Origin: Rhyzopertha dominica
Lineage: Eukaryota; Arthropoda; Insecta; Coleoptera; Bostrichidae
Direction of reading: 5' to 3'
NCBI GenBank assembly: GCA_025024175.1
Contig: QCXZ01000041.1
Coordinates: 19,215,786 to 19,279,785 of the forward strand
DNA length: 64,000 bases
How positions within the stretch are numbered: position 1 is the stretch's first letter; each line of letters opens with the position of its first letter. This document shows, piece after piece, positions 10,420-21,549 of this stretch. Below the pieces are notes generated by a model. That model saw only the letters and a list, made by a program, of their open reading frames with translations, was not told the DNA's origin and did no database searches. Made by a program: the position numbers and the translations under genes.

Positions 10420-12435
10420 TAACTACCCGTCACAAGCGTCTTCAAATGCAGTTCTAAAGTGGTTAATTGCTATGCGATGGAACCTGGCTCCCATCGCATT
10501 GTGCGAATTCAGATTTCATTGTATTAAGAAATTGCAAATTAAATGATCAATGTACGCAATTATTTTATTAACCGGCTTATTAAGAATGCTACACAGAAGT
10601 TATTTAGTAACTGTATCTTGTAATAAATAAAATTGCTTGTATATTATGGCAAATTGCGGGTTTTTGTAATCAATTTAGCATATTCATAATTGCGGTATTT
10701 ATTACAATAAACATTACTTTTTATCGCTGACATGATTTACTGGTATAGGAATTGTCATGCAGGTAGCAGGATTGTTTATTATTTAACAGTAGAATGTTGA
10801 CGTGTGAGTAGTTAGGTGCATATGTTTCTTATATTATCAACAACATGATTGTGTCTTTATAGATATGCACAACACACCTAACAATTTAAGTACCTCTCAA
10901 ACAAGCATATAATGTGACTACGAAAGTGATCTCTATTCTCAATCTCATAATACATAATAACATTTTTATTTTCACGATGGTTTATATAAGTTACAAAATA
11001 CTGCTTTTGTGCGCGAAAACGTACATACGTCTATGAAGTAACGAAAAACATCCAGAGGACCATTAAAAAAAATCTTTTTTTTTGCGGAACTGTTTATATG
11101 AGCTATCAGGATAAGATAGGTCAGTGCACTAGGTTATTGTTTAGTTATACCCGATAAACGGTCAAGTGCGAGTCTCCATGATACGCCGATTACAAGCTTG
11201 TGTGTACAATAATGGACTACATTTTGAACATCTTTTGTGATGAAGCTATGTGTTTTTTGTGTTTGTTCAGTACTGACCTATTTCAACATACGCCTACTTG
11301 AACTTTGCTTTTTTTTACTTCGGCAAAAACCTTTATTTTGGAAGTCAGTGACGCCGAATGCAGTGCGGATTTTGGGAGTTTTATTTTTTAAAGAAAATTA
11401 TTATACTACCGATATATTGTTTTCATATATTGGTGAGATGCTGCAGATCTTTTTCAAAATCATGTTGTACGTTTAAGCAAAACACTTGTAAGAAAGTCAG
11501 AACATAGCAATTTTCTGCTATTGCAAAACATAAGAAGTATACGAGTCAGACTCCTGTTCAGATAATATTAAGGACGAACAGAATCAAATCGCAAGAACAA
11601 AATAATGTTTCTCCACAAGAAGCATAAAAGTCTGGCATCGCAAACAGTGGAACACGCAGTGTATAATCATTGTACAGAAAACTTTTCAGAATAGTCCCTA
11701 CGAGTTAGATCCACATTGATTTCATTTGGCAGCATATAATTTGTTCATTATTTTGTACATTACACCGTACAAAACTGGCGCTATTTGAAGCGAAAACACT
11801 TAAAAATGCTTTTAGAATATATTAGCGACCCACCCCGGCTTCGCCAGGGTAGTAGAGCATATTATATCTACAACAAATTCCACCCAGTCGTCACCTCCAT
11901 TCGCTCCAAAAGTATCAAGCGAGTCTCGTCATCGGTGTGAGACACACGCTTGAATTTATTTTCGCGCTCGTTAATTTTTTGCGATAGCTCCTAAGATATT
12001 CATTTAAATTATATGGTGTAAAGGATTATAATAATGTGCATGAAATGAGTAAGGTAGCTAACGTATTTTAGTTGAGGAGTGAAACTGTATCCGTCTAAAT
12101 AGCTTTCCAATTTGAGCGTTTAAGTCAAATTATACTTGAAATACATTGGTCTCTGCAATGTACTTGTTGCTTCAAGTAGATGCTGGGGTAAGTACGCCGT
12201 ACTTGATACATTAAGTAATTTTGTTCAATATAGTGTGCGCAGTTCTCCTTACATATTGGTCGATCCAATAGAAAGAATTTGTATGTTCTATTCGTTTATT
12301 CTGGTCTTTGTTTGCGATAAAATTGGAATACAGCTTTTTTTAGTACCTATATTTCATGAATTAATAAAGTTTGTTACATTTTTGCAACAGTAACTAATAA
12401 GAGAGCAACTATTCAACTTCCTATTATTCTGTAAA
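10420..12435. other. AT-rich non-coding DNA
   Basis: Nothing recognised except the short hairpin motif at 11826-11875. The frames at 11237-11476 and 12136-12393 are hydrophobic chance-like frames. Confidence 0.4.
11826..11875. repeat. hairpin motif typical of a dispersed repeat end
   Basis: The segment contains GACCCACCCCGGCTTCGCC followed by AGGGT. It can fold with ACCC and CCGG-type arms around a CTTCG loop. Near-identical CCCCGGCTTCG hairpins are, as I recall, a recurrent element end in arthropod genomes, but that memory was not checked. No other copy was seen in this window. Confidence 0.3.
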
Positions 12436-12439
12436 TTTG

Positions 12440-13985
12440 CAAGTAATTTGGGATGTCTTTTCTTTTATTACGTCAATTACGCCGCGCCGTTATGCCATTA
12501 GAATGTAGGTCTGCGGTTGCTAATGTTAAAAAAGCTGGATCTTGTGCAATTCTGCGTGTAAAACCTGCATTAGCCACTACTAACAAGAATGTTTACCGAC
12601 AATTGTCGAAGTCACAGCACAACCTCGCAGTTGGAGATGACCAGATAAGCTGGGCTTTATAAAACCAAGTCTGTTACCCGCTTTCTAAGTAATTAATGTA
12701 TTAACCAGTTTTAAAAAGCGATTCATGTACGTACACGATGTACGTAGCGGTAGTAGCTCGATATCTTAGTAGGCTTCGAACGTGTGTTCAACCTGCTGAT
12801 TTTTTGCATCACAGATTTCTCCCGGCTGACTTGACGGACGGCCGCGATTATCCTCGCGACGTTTCTAGGTCTAATGCTGGTTTATGGTAGTGTCCTAGAC
12901 AGTGGCGCGCCAGCAGACAAGTGGCATAGGGTGTGTTATAATTAAAGGATTAAATGGTAGATGCATATTTGGAATTTTACAATTATTCGCTTTTACTATT
13001 TGTATGTTTACAGTCGTTTCTCCCATCCTAGTCAGCTCATAACACGGCCTATCATCTCACTGTACATTGGTTTACCTGATACGAGTTTTGCCTCAATATA
13101 GTTACCATCACTACACCTTCCACCCACCAGGCATCTGGAATACACCGCTACCCTGACTTAGTCACCTGAACAACAACTGCTGTTGTAACGCTATAATTTA
13201 CCAAAAGTTATATTTAGTCCTTTTTTTACATTTATTCAATCATTCATTGGTATATGTATTGGTTTAATAGAACAGGTCGTCGCTTCGCGTATTTCATGGT
13301 TTACCTCGACCGTTCCTGCTCGAGAGTTTCTTGCTCCATTCTTTTTTGTATATTGATAAGAATCGCGTTCTCAGCTGGAAAAATCTATCATTAAACGGCG
13401 ATACGTTCTCGTGTTAACGTAGAAATAAATCACAATCCAGTAAAAGCTTCGTAGCTAGCTCCATTTTGAGTGGTTATAGTTTATTCACCGATTTTCGGGA
13501 TTATTTGGACTAGTTACACGTATATTTGCTTGAAATTTCGCACGTTAGTTTTGTTTTTGTGCGTTAGCAAATGTTGTCCGAGCTAGGGGATTCGGAAGCC
13601 TACTCGATCGTTTGTTTGGAACTTTAATCACATTTTCTACGCCGATTCTGCGTTGTGATTTGACCCTCGACCAGCTGAGGTTACTTGTAAGTTTCATTTA
13701 AAATGCTCTCTAGCTAAAGAACCTGATATTCTAGGGTTTTACTGTCGGTTAATAGTGCTGAATAGTATTTACAACGCTGAGGTACTGTCGTTCTTTGTCG
13801 AGGAGATTCTTCAAGGGCCTGTTATCTCTGGTGATATCGCGGGGCACGGGATTCCATATACAGCCGTTCACCGTCGGCCTTAGCCTAAGGGAGCCTATCG
13901 TCATCGCACCTATTTACTTTTGATGTTCACCAGTTCCTTGTGACCTGAAGAGATCGCCCCGAATTTAAGCTGTGTATACTACTTG
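12440..13985. other. moderately GC-raised stretch, unassigned
   Basis: Contains a 69-codon frame (12453-12662), a perfect 10-bp palindrome TGGCGCGCCA near 12903-12912, and a longer stretch at about 13660-13880. That stretch is free of stops on the plus strand for about 70 codons without a start codon. The mixed composition suggests an old retroelement or a regulatory block, but I could not match any family on either strand. Confidence 0.2.
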
Positions 13986-13989
13986 TTAT

Positions 13990-15660
13990 TTGAATATTTC
14001 GTTGATATTCACGTTCATTCATTGTATATAAATCAATTCAGTTTATATTGTACTTTCAAATCTCTTTCTCATTGTCAAGTAATTGAGTATTATTTAACAT
14101 TAACTTCAATCTTTTGACTAGTTTCGTTAGTATTTTGCATTTATAGTTCTGTTCCTATTACAACATTAGAGTTTTGCTTCGATTGTTCAATAGTGTTATA
14201 ATTTTTAAATTCAATTCGTTTCGGTTCACGATACCCGAAACAGCCTTTTTGTAATTAATTTTCAGATATATCAGTGGATACCTCGATATACGTATACCGA
14301 GGACACCGCTGGATGCCTGTAAGTACTCGGGTTGTATTTTTGTTGAATAGAATTTGTTGAACAATCGTTGAATTTCTTTATTTTTAATTCTTCATTTCTT
14401 GATTGATAGGAATGTTATACGGCTGACATTAGACAACGGCAAGCTTCCTTATTGTTTATTTTCTTACTTGAAATCGTGCTTATCCCAAAATATACATTAC
14501 TATTTTCAGTAAAGGTTATGCTAAGCTGGATTTTTAAGAAGCGGAAGATGGGAAGTATTAGGCTGTATTTTTGGCAAACACTAAATATTTGAGAAATACA
14601 ATCCGCCGCTGGATACAACGGAACATAACTGCAAGCAATTTTCTTGCAAATTTCTGGTTTGCGGTATAGATATCAAGGGTATGTGTGCCAAGGAGAAAAC
14701 ATATGTTGACCAATGAACGGAATGTTGTACCAGAAATAATCCCCACCTGCGATATGTCGTAACAAGGTTTAATTAGCCAGATTTTTAAGATTATAATTAA
14801 CATGCAAATGCTGCGTGTATTTATGACATTCCGAGAACGCTACGCTATTTAGAAAAAAATGGGGTATGGAACGTAGCAGATATAGTACCTCCTTTGCGTT
14901 ATATGGTTGATAAACTTCAGTTGTATAATGGACGCTTGCTTTGATGTGTGCAATTATTATTTGGACATGCTCTTTGTCTAGGTTATATTTGTCAAAGATT
15001 CAGTTACAATCCGACAGACTTTACCAATAAAAGTTACCTAATAACGAGTTCAGTGTTCTTTTGTTTCACTTAAATTGTCCGACTTTCCCGACGTCCCGAG
15101 GTCTGTTAACGAAGCAGTACTAAATTAGAAAACAAATAGAATGAACTCCTCGGAGTCAATATACCATATGGGAATGATTTTAAATGCAAATAGCCAGAAA
15201 AAGTGTTAAAAACACGTAAATGTCGCAAATTATTTTACGAACCAGACGCTCGTAATAGTTCACACTGGTTAATTAGCGTTTTTCTCTCGACTCCATTCAA
15301 AGCTTTTAGTCACATTAAGACTAAAAGGCTCAAACTAAAGGTGAGTTATCTTCCCGAGAAAAAAAAAACAACTGAGGAAAGGCATTCGTCACAAGTACGT
15401 ATGAACGCCATAAAACTTTAACGACTCCTCTCCATGAACCTAGATTTCATCATCGCAAAGGAGAATACGATGTGTGCCATTCTAGAGTGCGTTAAAGCGC
15501 CGTAAAACAACGAGGCCTGTTTTGAATTAAACGATATCTACTAAATCTCTTTATTAGTAGCCCATGCCTTTCATATGCTGAAAGGTTTTGTTCCTTTAAT
15601 TTACGTAATGGGAAACGGATGTACGTTTATGACTGCTATATTACGGTTACCTATTATTTT
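13990..15660. other. AT-rich non-coding DNA
   Basis: No supportable gene or repeat. Confidence 0.4.
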
Positions 15661-15665
15661 TAAGC

Positions 15666-15922
15666 ATACGTCTAGGTTTACGAGGGTGAATGCTTTCAGC
15701 GTCCATAATATAATAAGATAATATTTTGTCGGATAGATCGCTGTCTCTTGAAAAACACTGACAAAAAATTAATAGTCTGACGTTTCAATTACAACTGTAA
15801 TCTTTGTCAAAGACGCAGAACCTCAAAATTTGCCTGACACAAGTTCAAACAAATTTTTGAAAGTGTTTTTCAAGAGACAGCGATCTATCCGACAAAATAT
15901 TATCTTATTATACGTCTAGGTT
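15666..15922. mobile_element. hairpin element flanked by 13-nt direct repeats
   Basis: Two perfect 51-nt inverted arms lie at 15709-15759 and 15862-15912 around a loop of about 100 bp. The unit is bracketed by the 13-nt direct repeat ATACGTCTAGGTT (15666-15678 and 15910-15922), which looks like a target-site duplication. A leader, GTGAATGCTTTCAGCGTCC, sits between the left duplication and the left arm and recurs in the copy at 17908-18014. Perfect arms imply a recent origin or gene conversion. The long duplication is more like LINE-mediated retroposition than a cut-and-paste DNA transposon, which usually gives 2-9 bp. There is no coding capacity. An alternative is a foldback element. Confidence 0.7.
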
Positions 15923-15929
15923 GTCTCAA

Positions 15930-17900
15930 CGAAATTGTTTTTGCTATATCAAACAAAACCCACAAAAATCTCCGCCAAGAATGGATTTTCTGTAAACTTA
16001 TTGATTTATTTAGTACAAGTAAATACCTCTAAATCCCTTAAAGTGATTGACAGGAAACTCAAATTTACTGTGTTTTGCCCTTTAGGCACAATTATGCAGT
16101 TTCATCTTAAATGGTTCAGTACTTTCCTCACTAGAAAAACCAGAAATTATGGCGTGATTCTATATTATTGTTGTATATGTTGAAAAGTGGTAACCATGTG
16201 AAGCAAAACTTTTAGTGCGTGCTGCGAATATAATTAATTAGTATTTTGCGTTTGTCAAGCTTCGCATGACGTGACAAATTTACGGTATACTATGATACAT
16301 TAATTAAATAGCAACATTGAGGATTAAATTTCGTTTCCTCGAACTGGCGGCTAAAATGTTTTAGGCAAGCATGTCTAACAATTCAGGTATCTAACGTGTG
16401 TCAAGCGCCTTAATTCAGACACTTTCTCTAGAAGTGTCCTAACACGAAATCGTCATATCTTTAACGACTATGATTGATCGGTTTTGTACCCGTCGAAGAC
16501 GTATACTACAGACATCTCCATCAACGTAAAGATATTATAACACATTTGCTGTTATCTTAACAGTGGAACAACAAATAAGCCTGAGCAGGTATCATAATTA
16601 ATAAAAAAAGATTTGATGAGGTGAACTTAAAGGACCTCCAGAAAATTACACACCTACTTTTGAACTGTTCATTAAGTGCACTAAAAAAGATTATGTATGC
16701 TGAATTTCAAAATTTTTAGAAATGAAGATCGCAATGGTTACTATATGAGATTCGGATAAAAAACTCTTTTATGGATTGTAATGTGACGATAAATCTTACC
16801 ACAATGCGGGACTCACATTAACAAAAAGGGTTCACCGTTTATTAAAACATCGGGTATCAGCTGCATTGTGATGAAACGGTTCAAATTTTACGGCGGTGAT
16901 GTACAATTTAATTAAAAACGAGCTAGACGGTTCTTAGCCATCACATCATTGCTATTAACAGGTTTAACGGAACCTCTTGGAAAATTGATATTTAAACCGA
17001 TTTCTTAACAACTACGAACGATCTTTTTTTGCGTAACAGTGGCAATGGTAAAAATTCAGTGTCGCTTCCGATAGTGTCTCAGTCTATTAATCTGGAGTTA
17101 CAACGGTGTCTTCTGTTTAAAAGACGTTTCTTTTGTTGGAATTGTTATGGTTCATTACGTTCGAATACTGTAAAATTGCCGGGAAAGAATTTAAAACGTA
17201 TCACAGACAAACTCGTAAACGAAGTGGTAATTTGAAGGTGTATTTTCTGCAAACATGCTTGTTTATGTTGTCGCACACTGTAATAGGTATTCAACTTGTC
17301 ACCAAAACAAATAAATGACGTCATTAGTAGTAATATCAGTACATTGATATCCTATATACCTACTTGTAACTAAAAGGGCTGTTACGTTAGAAAAACCGTT
17401 TATGTTTGCGAATCCAGATGTAAATATCATTTTACTTTTGTTACATTTTAAAAAAATACCTTCGAAATGACTCTCGTTAATATCAGTACATTGTTGAAGG
17501 TGATCTTTAAAGTTTTGTATAGCTCGTATCGCTTCATGTAAATCTCATAATTCACCCATTACTTTGAGAGAATTATTTCCTGGGTATCTGATCTCTCTGA
17601 GGGATAATAAGGTTTGCTCAGCGCGTTCAGCAGATTTGAGTATTGAGCTAAGGGAGCTGATTATTCAAGTGGTCTCCAGCAGTGTGTTGCTACTTCATTT
17701 AGCTTTATAACACATAAAACTACTCGCCTTCCGCCGTACCTTGTATATTTTGCTCAAACTTTGCGAGCAAGCGTTTGTCTTTCATATTTTGTGTTGTAAT
17801 GGACAATTAAGAAGCTTAAAATATGCCCATTTTATACAACTTATTTTACGCATAATCTGCAAGAACAGTCAGTTTTAAAATTTATTGATAAGGGTGGTAA
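15930..17900. other. AT-rich non-coding DNA
   Basis: No supportable feature. The overlapping frames at 17029-17318 and the words RFNGTSWKIDI near 16960 faintly recall Copia-type gag. The resemblance is too short to claim. Confidence 0.35.
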
Positions 17901-17907
17901 AAGCGAG

Positions 17908-18014
17908 TAAGTCCTTTATTATACGAAGCGTGAATGTTTTCAGCGTCCACAAGGTAAGATAATATGTCGACAGCGATCTTTCCGAAAAAATATTATTTTA
18001 AGTCCTTTATTATA
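17908..18014. mobile_element. collapsed copy of the hairpin element
   Basis: The 16-nt direct repeat TAAGTCCTTTATTATA occurs at 17908-17923 and 17999-18014 and encloses 75 bp. Inside is the leader GTGAATGTTTTCAGCGTCCA, then the start of the left arm (AAGATAATATGTCG), joined directly to the right-arm end (CGATCTTTCCGAAAAAATA). The loop and the tips of both arms are missing. It therefore has the same termini as the element at 15666-15922 but different flanks and a different duplication. This supports a mobile unit rather than a local inversion. Confidence 0.6.
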
Positions 18015-18019
18015 AGTTT

Positions 18020-18915
18020 CACAATATACCCTGGTTTTTGTTGTAATAGATTAAAGTCATTAGGGAGTGTTTTCCCAAAATGTTGCCTACTTACCTTTAC
18101 TCAGTAGGTACACAGTGCGTTCCAGCAGGTTGAACAGCGACACATAGCGGAAACGCTATAGATGCGAGGGCAACTAGAGCCTGTTAAATAATTCATGTCA
18201 TTTTTAACATTCTTTAAATTAATGAGTGTCTACGTGAACGCTGGTAGTACATACTTAGAAGGCGGTTCTCCGTAGGGCGGTACAAAATGGCGGGCATATT
18301 TACATTTTAATTGAGAAAAAGTGCCAGAATATTTATGATATGTTCTTAATTACGTTATACGTATGTTCGCTGAAGTTGAGTTCTGCGCGGGCAATAAATA
18401 GCAGCACGGAAATGCCTCCGAGGTTGGGCAGGCCGTCTGACTTCAAGAAGCATGGATAAGTATGCAGCCACCGCGCAAAGTGTTAGAAATTACTCAAAAA
18501 CAACAAAGCAAATATGACGTAAATAATTCATCCTTTGGTGTACAAAATCTTATAACCAAATATTGCTTATCTCTAAAGGAGGAAAAGAACAGAAAAAGAT
18601 TTGGCCAGGTAAAATTAGGATCGTGCTTTATAGCATAAAGTGATCCAAACAGGAGGTTCAGTTTATCTATTCACATCCGTGTTCATTTTTAATACCTATA
18701 CTCTAGAGGTTCCGGCAACCGTATAAAATAACTTATAGTTTGACAAGATCCTCAAATCAATACCGGATGGACAATTTGCTATTATAGGCCAATATCATTT
18801 TTGTGTTTTGTAGAGTAGTATATACAGTTTGTGGCGTAATTTCTATGAGCGCCGGTTCGGATTTTAAATATTTTGTGGACTGTATTTGGGAACTATTTTT
18901 AATTGAATGGCAATG
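18020..18915. other. AT-rich non-coding DNA with a small GC block
   Basis: A GC-raised block at about 18370-18480 stands out from AT-rich flanks but shows no motif or frame I can assign. The rest is featureless. Confidence 0.3.
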
Positions 18916-18921
18916 ACTTAC

Positions 18922-19151
18922 CCTGATGATTATTCAGTGGGTGCCAGAGGTTCTCTTTCTTAGGGAATCTTAGACAAAAGGAGGAGGGACGAAGGGATTG
19001 AAGAAACCCAATGGAATCCTCTTCGCCGTCAGATTTTATTTGGGAATTCGCTGACGAAAAACTACCGGAGGCACGATAACTGGAAGAGCCACTCTTTTCA
19101 CGGGCGGTAAAATTGTGACTGCTTCTACCTTCGGCGCGCGCATGACAAGTG
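18922..19151 (-). other. candidate exon of unknown minus-strand transcript
   Basis: On the minus strand this GC-raised block ends in the strong donor AGG/GTAAGT, with the GT at 18920-18921. It is open in a serine-rich frame for its whole length (words such as REKSGSSSYRASGS, SANSQIKSDGEEDS, PKKENLWHPLNNHQ). The nearest upstream acceptors are a T-run followed by AAG (AG at 19152-19153) and CTTCTTAG (AG at 19201-19202), both moderate. A 35-codon frame starting at an ATG lies in another register. It could be a coding or 5' untranslated exon of an antisense transcript, or a conserved element with a chance donor. No homologue is recognised. Confidence 0.3.
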
Positions 19152-19498
19152 CTTAAAAAAAGTTTTAAATTTGGCGCTAACACAGTTCATACCATAGAAT
19201 CTAAGAAGTATGTTGAAGGCTAGACTGCCGTTGCAGGAAATATTAATATTTTTGCATTAAAAATAGAACTTTGCGATACAATACTAATAATTATAGACAA
19301 CAAAATTATGTCTACAGTTTTGTAAAAAAGACTATGTATATTATTATTTCTTATCGAATGAATTATTATCAAATCCTTTTTGCAATGTAGTTCATAGACC
19401 AGGAAAAACGGAGAATAAACAATTTTGGATTTCCTTTTGTCTTGTTAGAAATCATATTTTGAACAGTGCAATAAAAAATCCTGGTGGTGTTAATACAG

Positions 19499-20155
19499 GG
19501 TTTCTATAAATGATTCATGCAACCCGCCCGGCGTTGATTTCTGGATCCTTTGTGCCGCCTTTTTATAACTGCTCCCATGCTACAATATGCACGGCGATCA
19601 CTGAACATTTTAGGTTAAGTTACAGCCACGAAATTGAAGGCTTTATAAAGATTTTCCAACAATTTACGGTTCTATTTTTCTTTCAAAGCTAAGAAATAAC
19701 TATAATTATTGGTATAGTCGGCTTGTGGTAACATCTACAGTCTACACCATTGTACTATAGAAGCTCTGTGTAGTGCAGCTATAACATTACTACCACTTAG
19801 TTTGTGAATTTTACCATTGCGGCAGGCTAAAAACATCTTTCAGTCCATCATAGTACAGTTATTTAACAGGCTTACTTACAACCTCATAAATAGGATACAT
19901 AACCTAAAAGTTATACGAAGCCGTGTCAGCCCACAGCTCCAAAATGTGAGCTTTTTTCAACCTTGAAGTTGTTTATTGCACAAAACACTACAGAATATGT
20001 TAAAAAATATATCAAATAATGCCAACTATCGCCGGATGACAAGTATAAGTCAAAGCAATTGTTGTGTTCACCTTCCTGAGAGGCGGCAAAGTGATTTAAT
20101 TTAATGATTTAATTTCCATAAGCGCTCTGGATGCATGAATCATTTATAGAAAACC
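19499..20155. mobile_element. MITE copy 2 (longer form)
   Basis: Starts GGTTTCTATAAATGATTC and ends GAATCATTTATAGAAAACC. The two ends are inverted repeats of each other and of copy 1 at 7640-7970. The first about 95 bp and the last about 250 bp align with copy 1. About 300 bp of interior (roughly 19600-19915) is present only here, so copy 1 looks like a deletion derivative. The 60-codon frame over the left end (19510-19692) is part of the repeat and is not a gene. Ends and length suit a non-autonomous DNA transposon. The superfamily is undetermined, because no clear target duplication is visible. Confidence 0.75.
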
Positions 20156-20159
20156 TTTA

Positions 20160-20720
20160 TATGGCATTTTTCTTAGGTAACTAAACTATCAATTATAAAT
20201 TGATTATCTCTTAAGTACTTTACTAAGCAGAAGTTGCCTTTAAAATAAAAGATACCACATATATATGCGCTTCTAATGTCTGCACCCCCGTATTAACTTT
20301 TGATCGTGTAAGTTAGAAGGTACCCTGATATGTTATTATCCAAAGTCAAATCGCTATCAAATTGTCATATGTTACACTTTGATTGACAGCGGCATTTTCA
20401 TTATCTAAACGCTCGGTTATAGAAAATTGAAATCGAATAATTCATTCTAAGATTATATTAAAGAAATGTACTAGAAGTAGAGCAGGTGTATATGCAAAAT
20501 TTAATTTACTTTATTAGCAGAATATGTATTAGGTTAGTGTTCAATCAATAAATAGCTTTTTATAATTATTTATATTTCCCTATTTGTTTTCTCTAGCCTC
20601 TTGAGAATCGACATTGTGCTGAATTATATACTGATCCATCATTTATTTTTACTACTTTTAGAACTATATAACAAGTGATTGTACCCGTACCTATTACCTC
20701 TTTATATTCTTATATGCAGA
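20160..20720. other. AT-rich non-coding DNA
   Basis: Nothing recognised. Confidence 0.4.
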
Positions 20721-20724
20721 AAGG

Positions 20725-20845
20725 TATAATTAATTTGAATGCTAACCTGCAATGCTAATGCAGTAAATTGATTATTTGTTATGACGATTTCTCGAGAATT
20801 GATGACCGGTGCTCGGATGCAAATTGTTCAATGGCGTAAGGCTCT
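20725..20845. promoter_or_regulatory. octamer-bearing element, paralogue 1
   Basis: Contains the POU octamer ATGCTAAT at 20752-20759 within TGCAATGCTAATGCA, then TTATTTGTTATGACGATTTC and CGAGAATTGATGAC. A second perfect octamer, ATGCAAAT, is at 20817-20824. The same blocks occur in the same order and orientation at 26375-26490, with the octamer core and the 35-nt block nearly identical. An upstream TAATTAATTTG is shared too. Octamer binding by POU-homeodomain factors is established. That this is a duplicated enhancer is inference, and an old transposon shared by the two sites would also explain it. Confidence 0.55.
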
Positions 20846-20849
20846 GGGT

Positions 20850-21545
20850 GCGTCGCACTCATTTTTCCTGTTAGGATATCAACACGCGGCTATCTTCGGG
20901 CCCCTCTCCGAATATAAACTGCCGTTCATGAAATCCACTTATCTTCGGTAATATCGCAAAAACCTTTTAAAATTAATTGCTTTAACAGTTGCCCTTATTT
21001 TAATACTAAATTAAAAATGTAATACCCAGCACTTGGCCAATCATTGAAGGCATTTTCATAATATCACGTAGATACTGCCTGGTCCAGACGAAATTACACG
21101 ATAATAACATACTGGCCCTGTGTATTATAGACCATCAGAAGGATACGCATTTCTTACTTTGTATACGTAGGCATAAAGCAACTATGTGGCTGCTTTAAGA
21201 GCATGGCTCCTCGCATCGGCAATTTCTTTTTTATTCTCGATGCATTAACCCAATCGAAATTGCTTTCTTTCTTCATTAAGACGCGTTTCGCACACCAACA
21301 GAAGGAACAGCTCGCGCCAGATTCGTACAATATGTGTCCAAAATAACTTTGATTAGACTTTGCCTGCTGAATAAAATTAGGCCTAATTAATATATCCTGT
21401 ATTGTAACACTGGCTTACGTTGGACACCAAACTTACAGTACAAATAAACAAAAAGTTCCTTAATTCGAAAGTACTCAACAAAAATTTGATAGTTAATAGC
21501 AGCAGAAGTTAACAACGTGGATTTTCTAAATACATTAAGGGCTAT
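20850..21545. promoter_or_regulatory. patchy GC-raised DNA, possible regulatory elements
   Basis: Short GC-raised blocks near 20850-20940 and 21200-21340 extend the octamer element to the right. No specific motif cluster is strong enough to name and there is no gene. Confidence 0.25.
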
Positions 21546-21549
21546 CTGA

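Noticed and set aside
12453..12662. 69-codon frame with protein-like words (VKKAGSCAILRVKPALATTNK)
   Set aside because: No family recognised and no splice or promoter context. Kept only as part of an unassigned stretch.
12900..12925. GCGCGCCAGCAG shared with the heat-shock LTR-like repeat
   Set aside because: The 12-nt identity is not flanked by HSE, TATA or other parts of the repeat.
16940..17240. Copia-like gag words (RFNGTSWKIDI, CWNCYGS)
   Set aside because: Too short and not supported by neighbouring retroelement domains.
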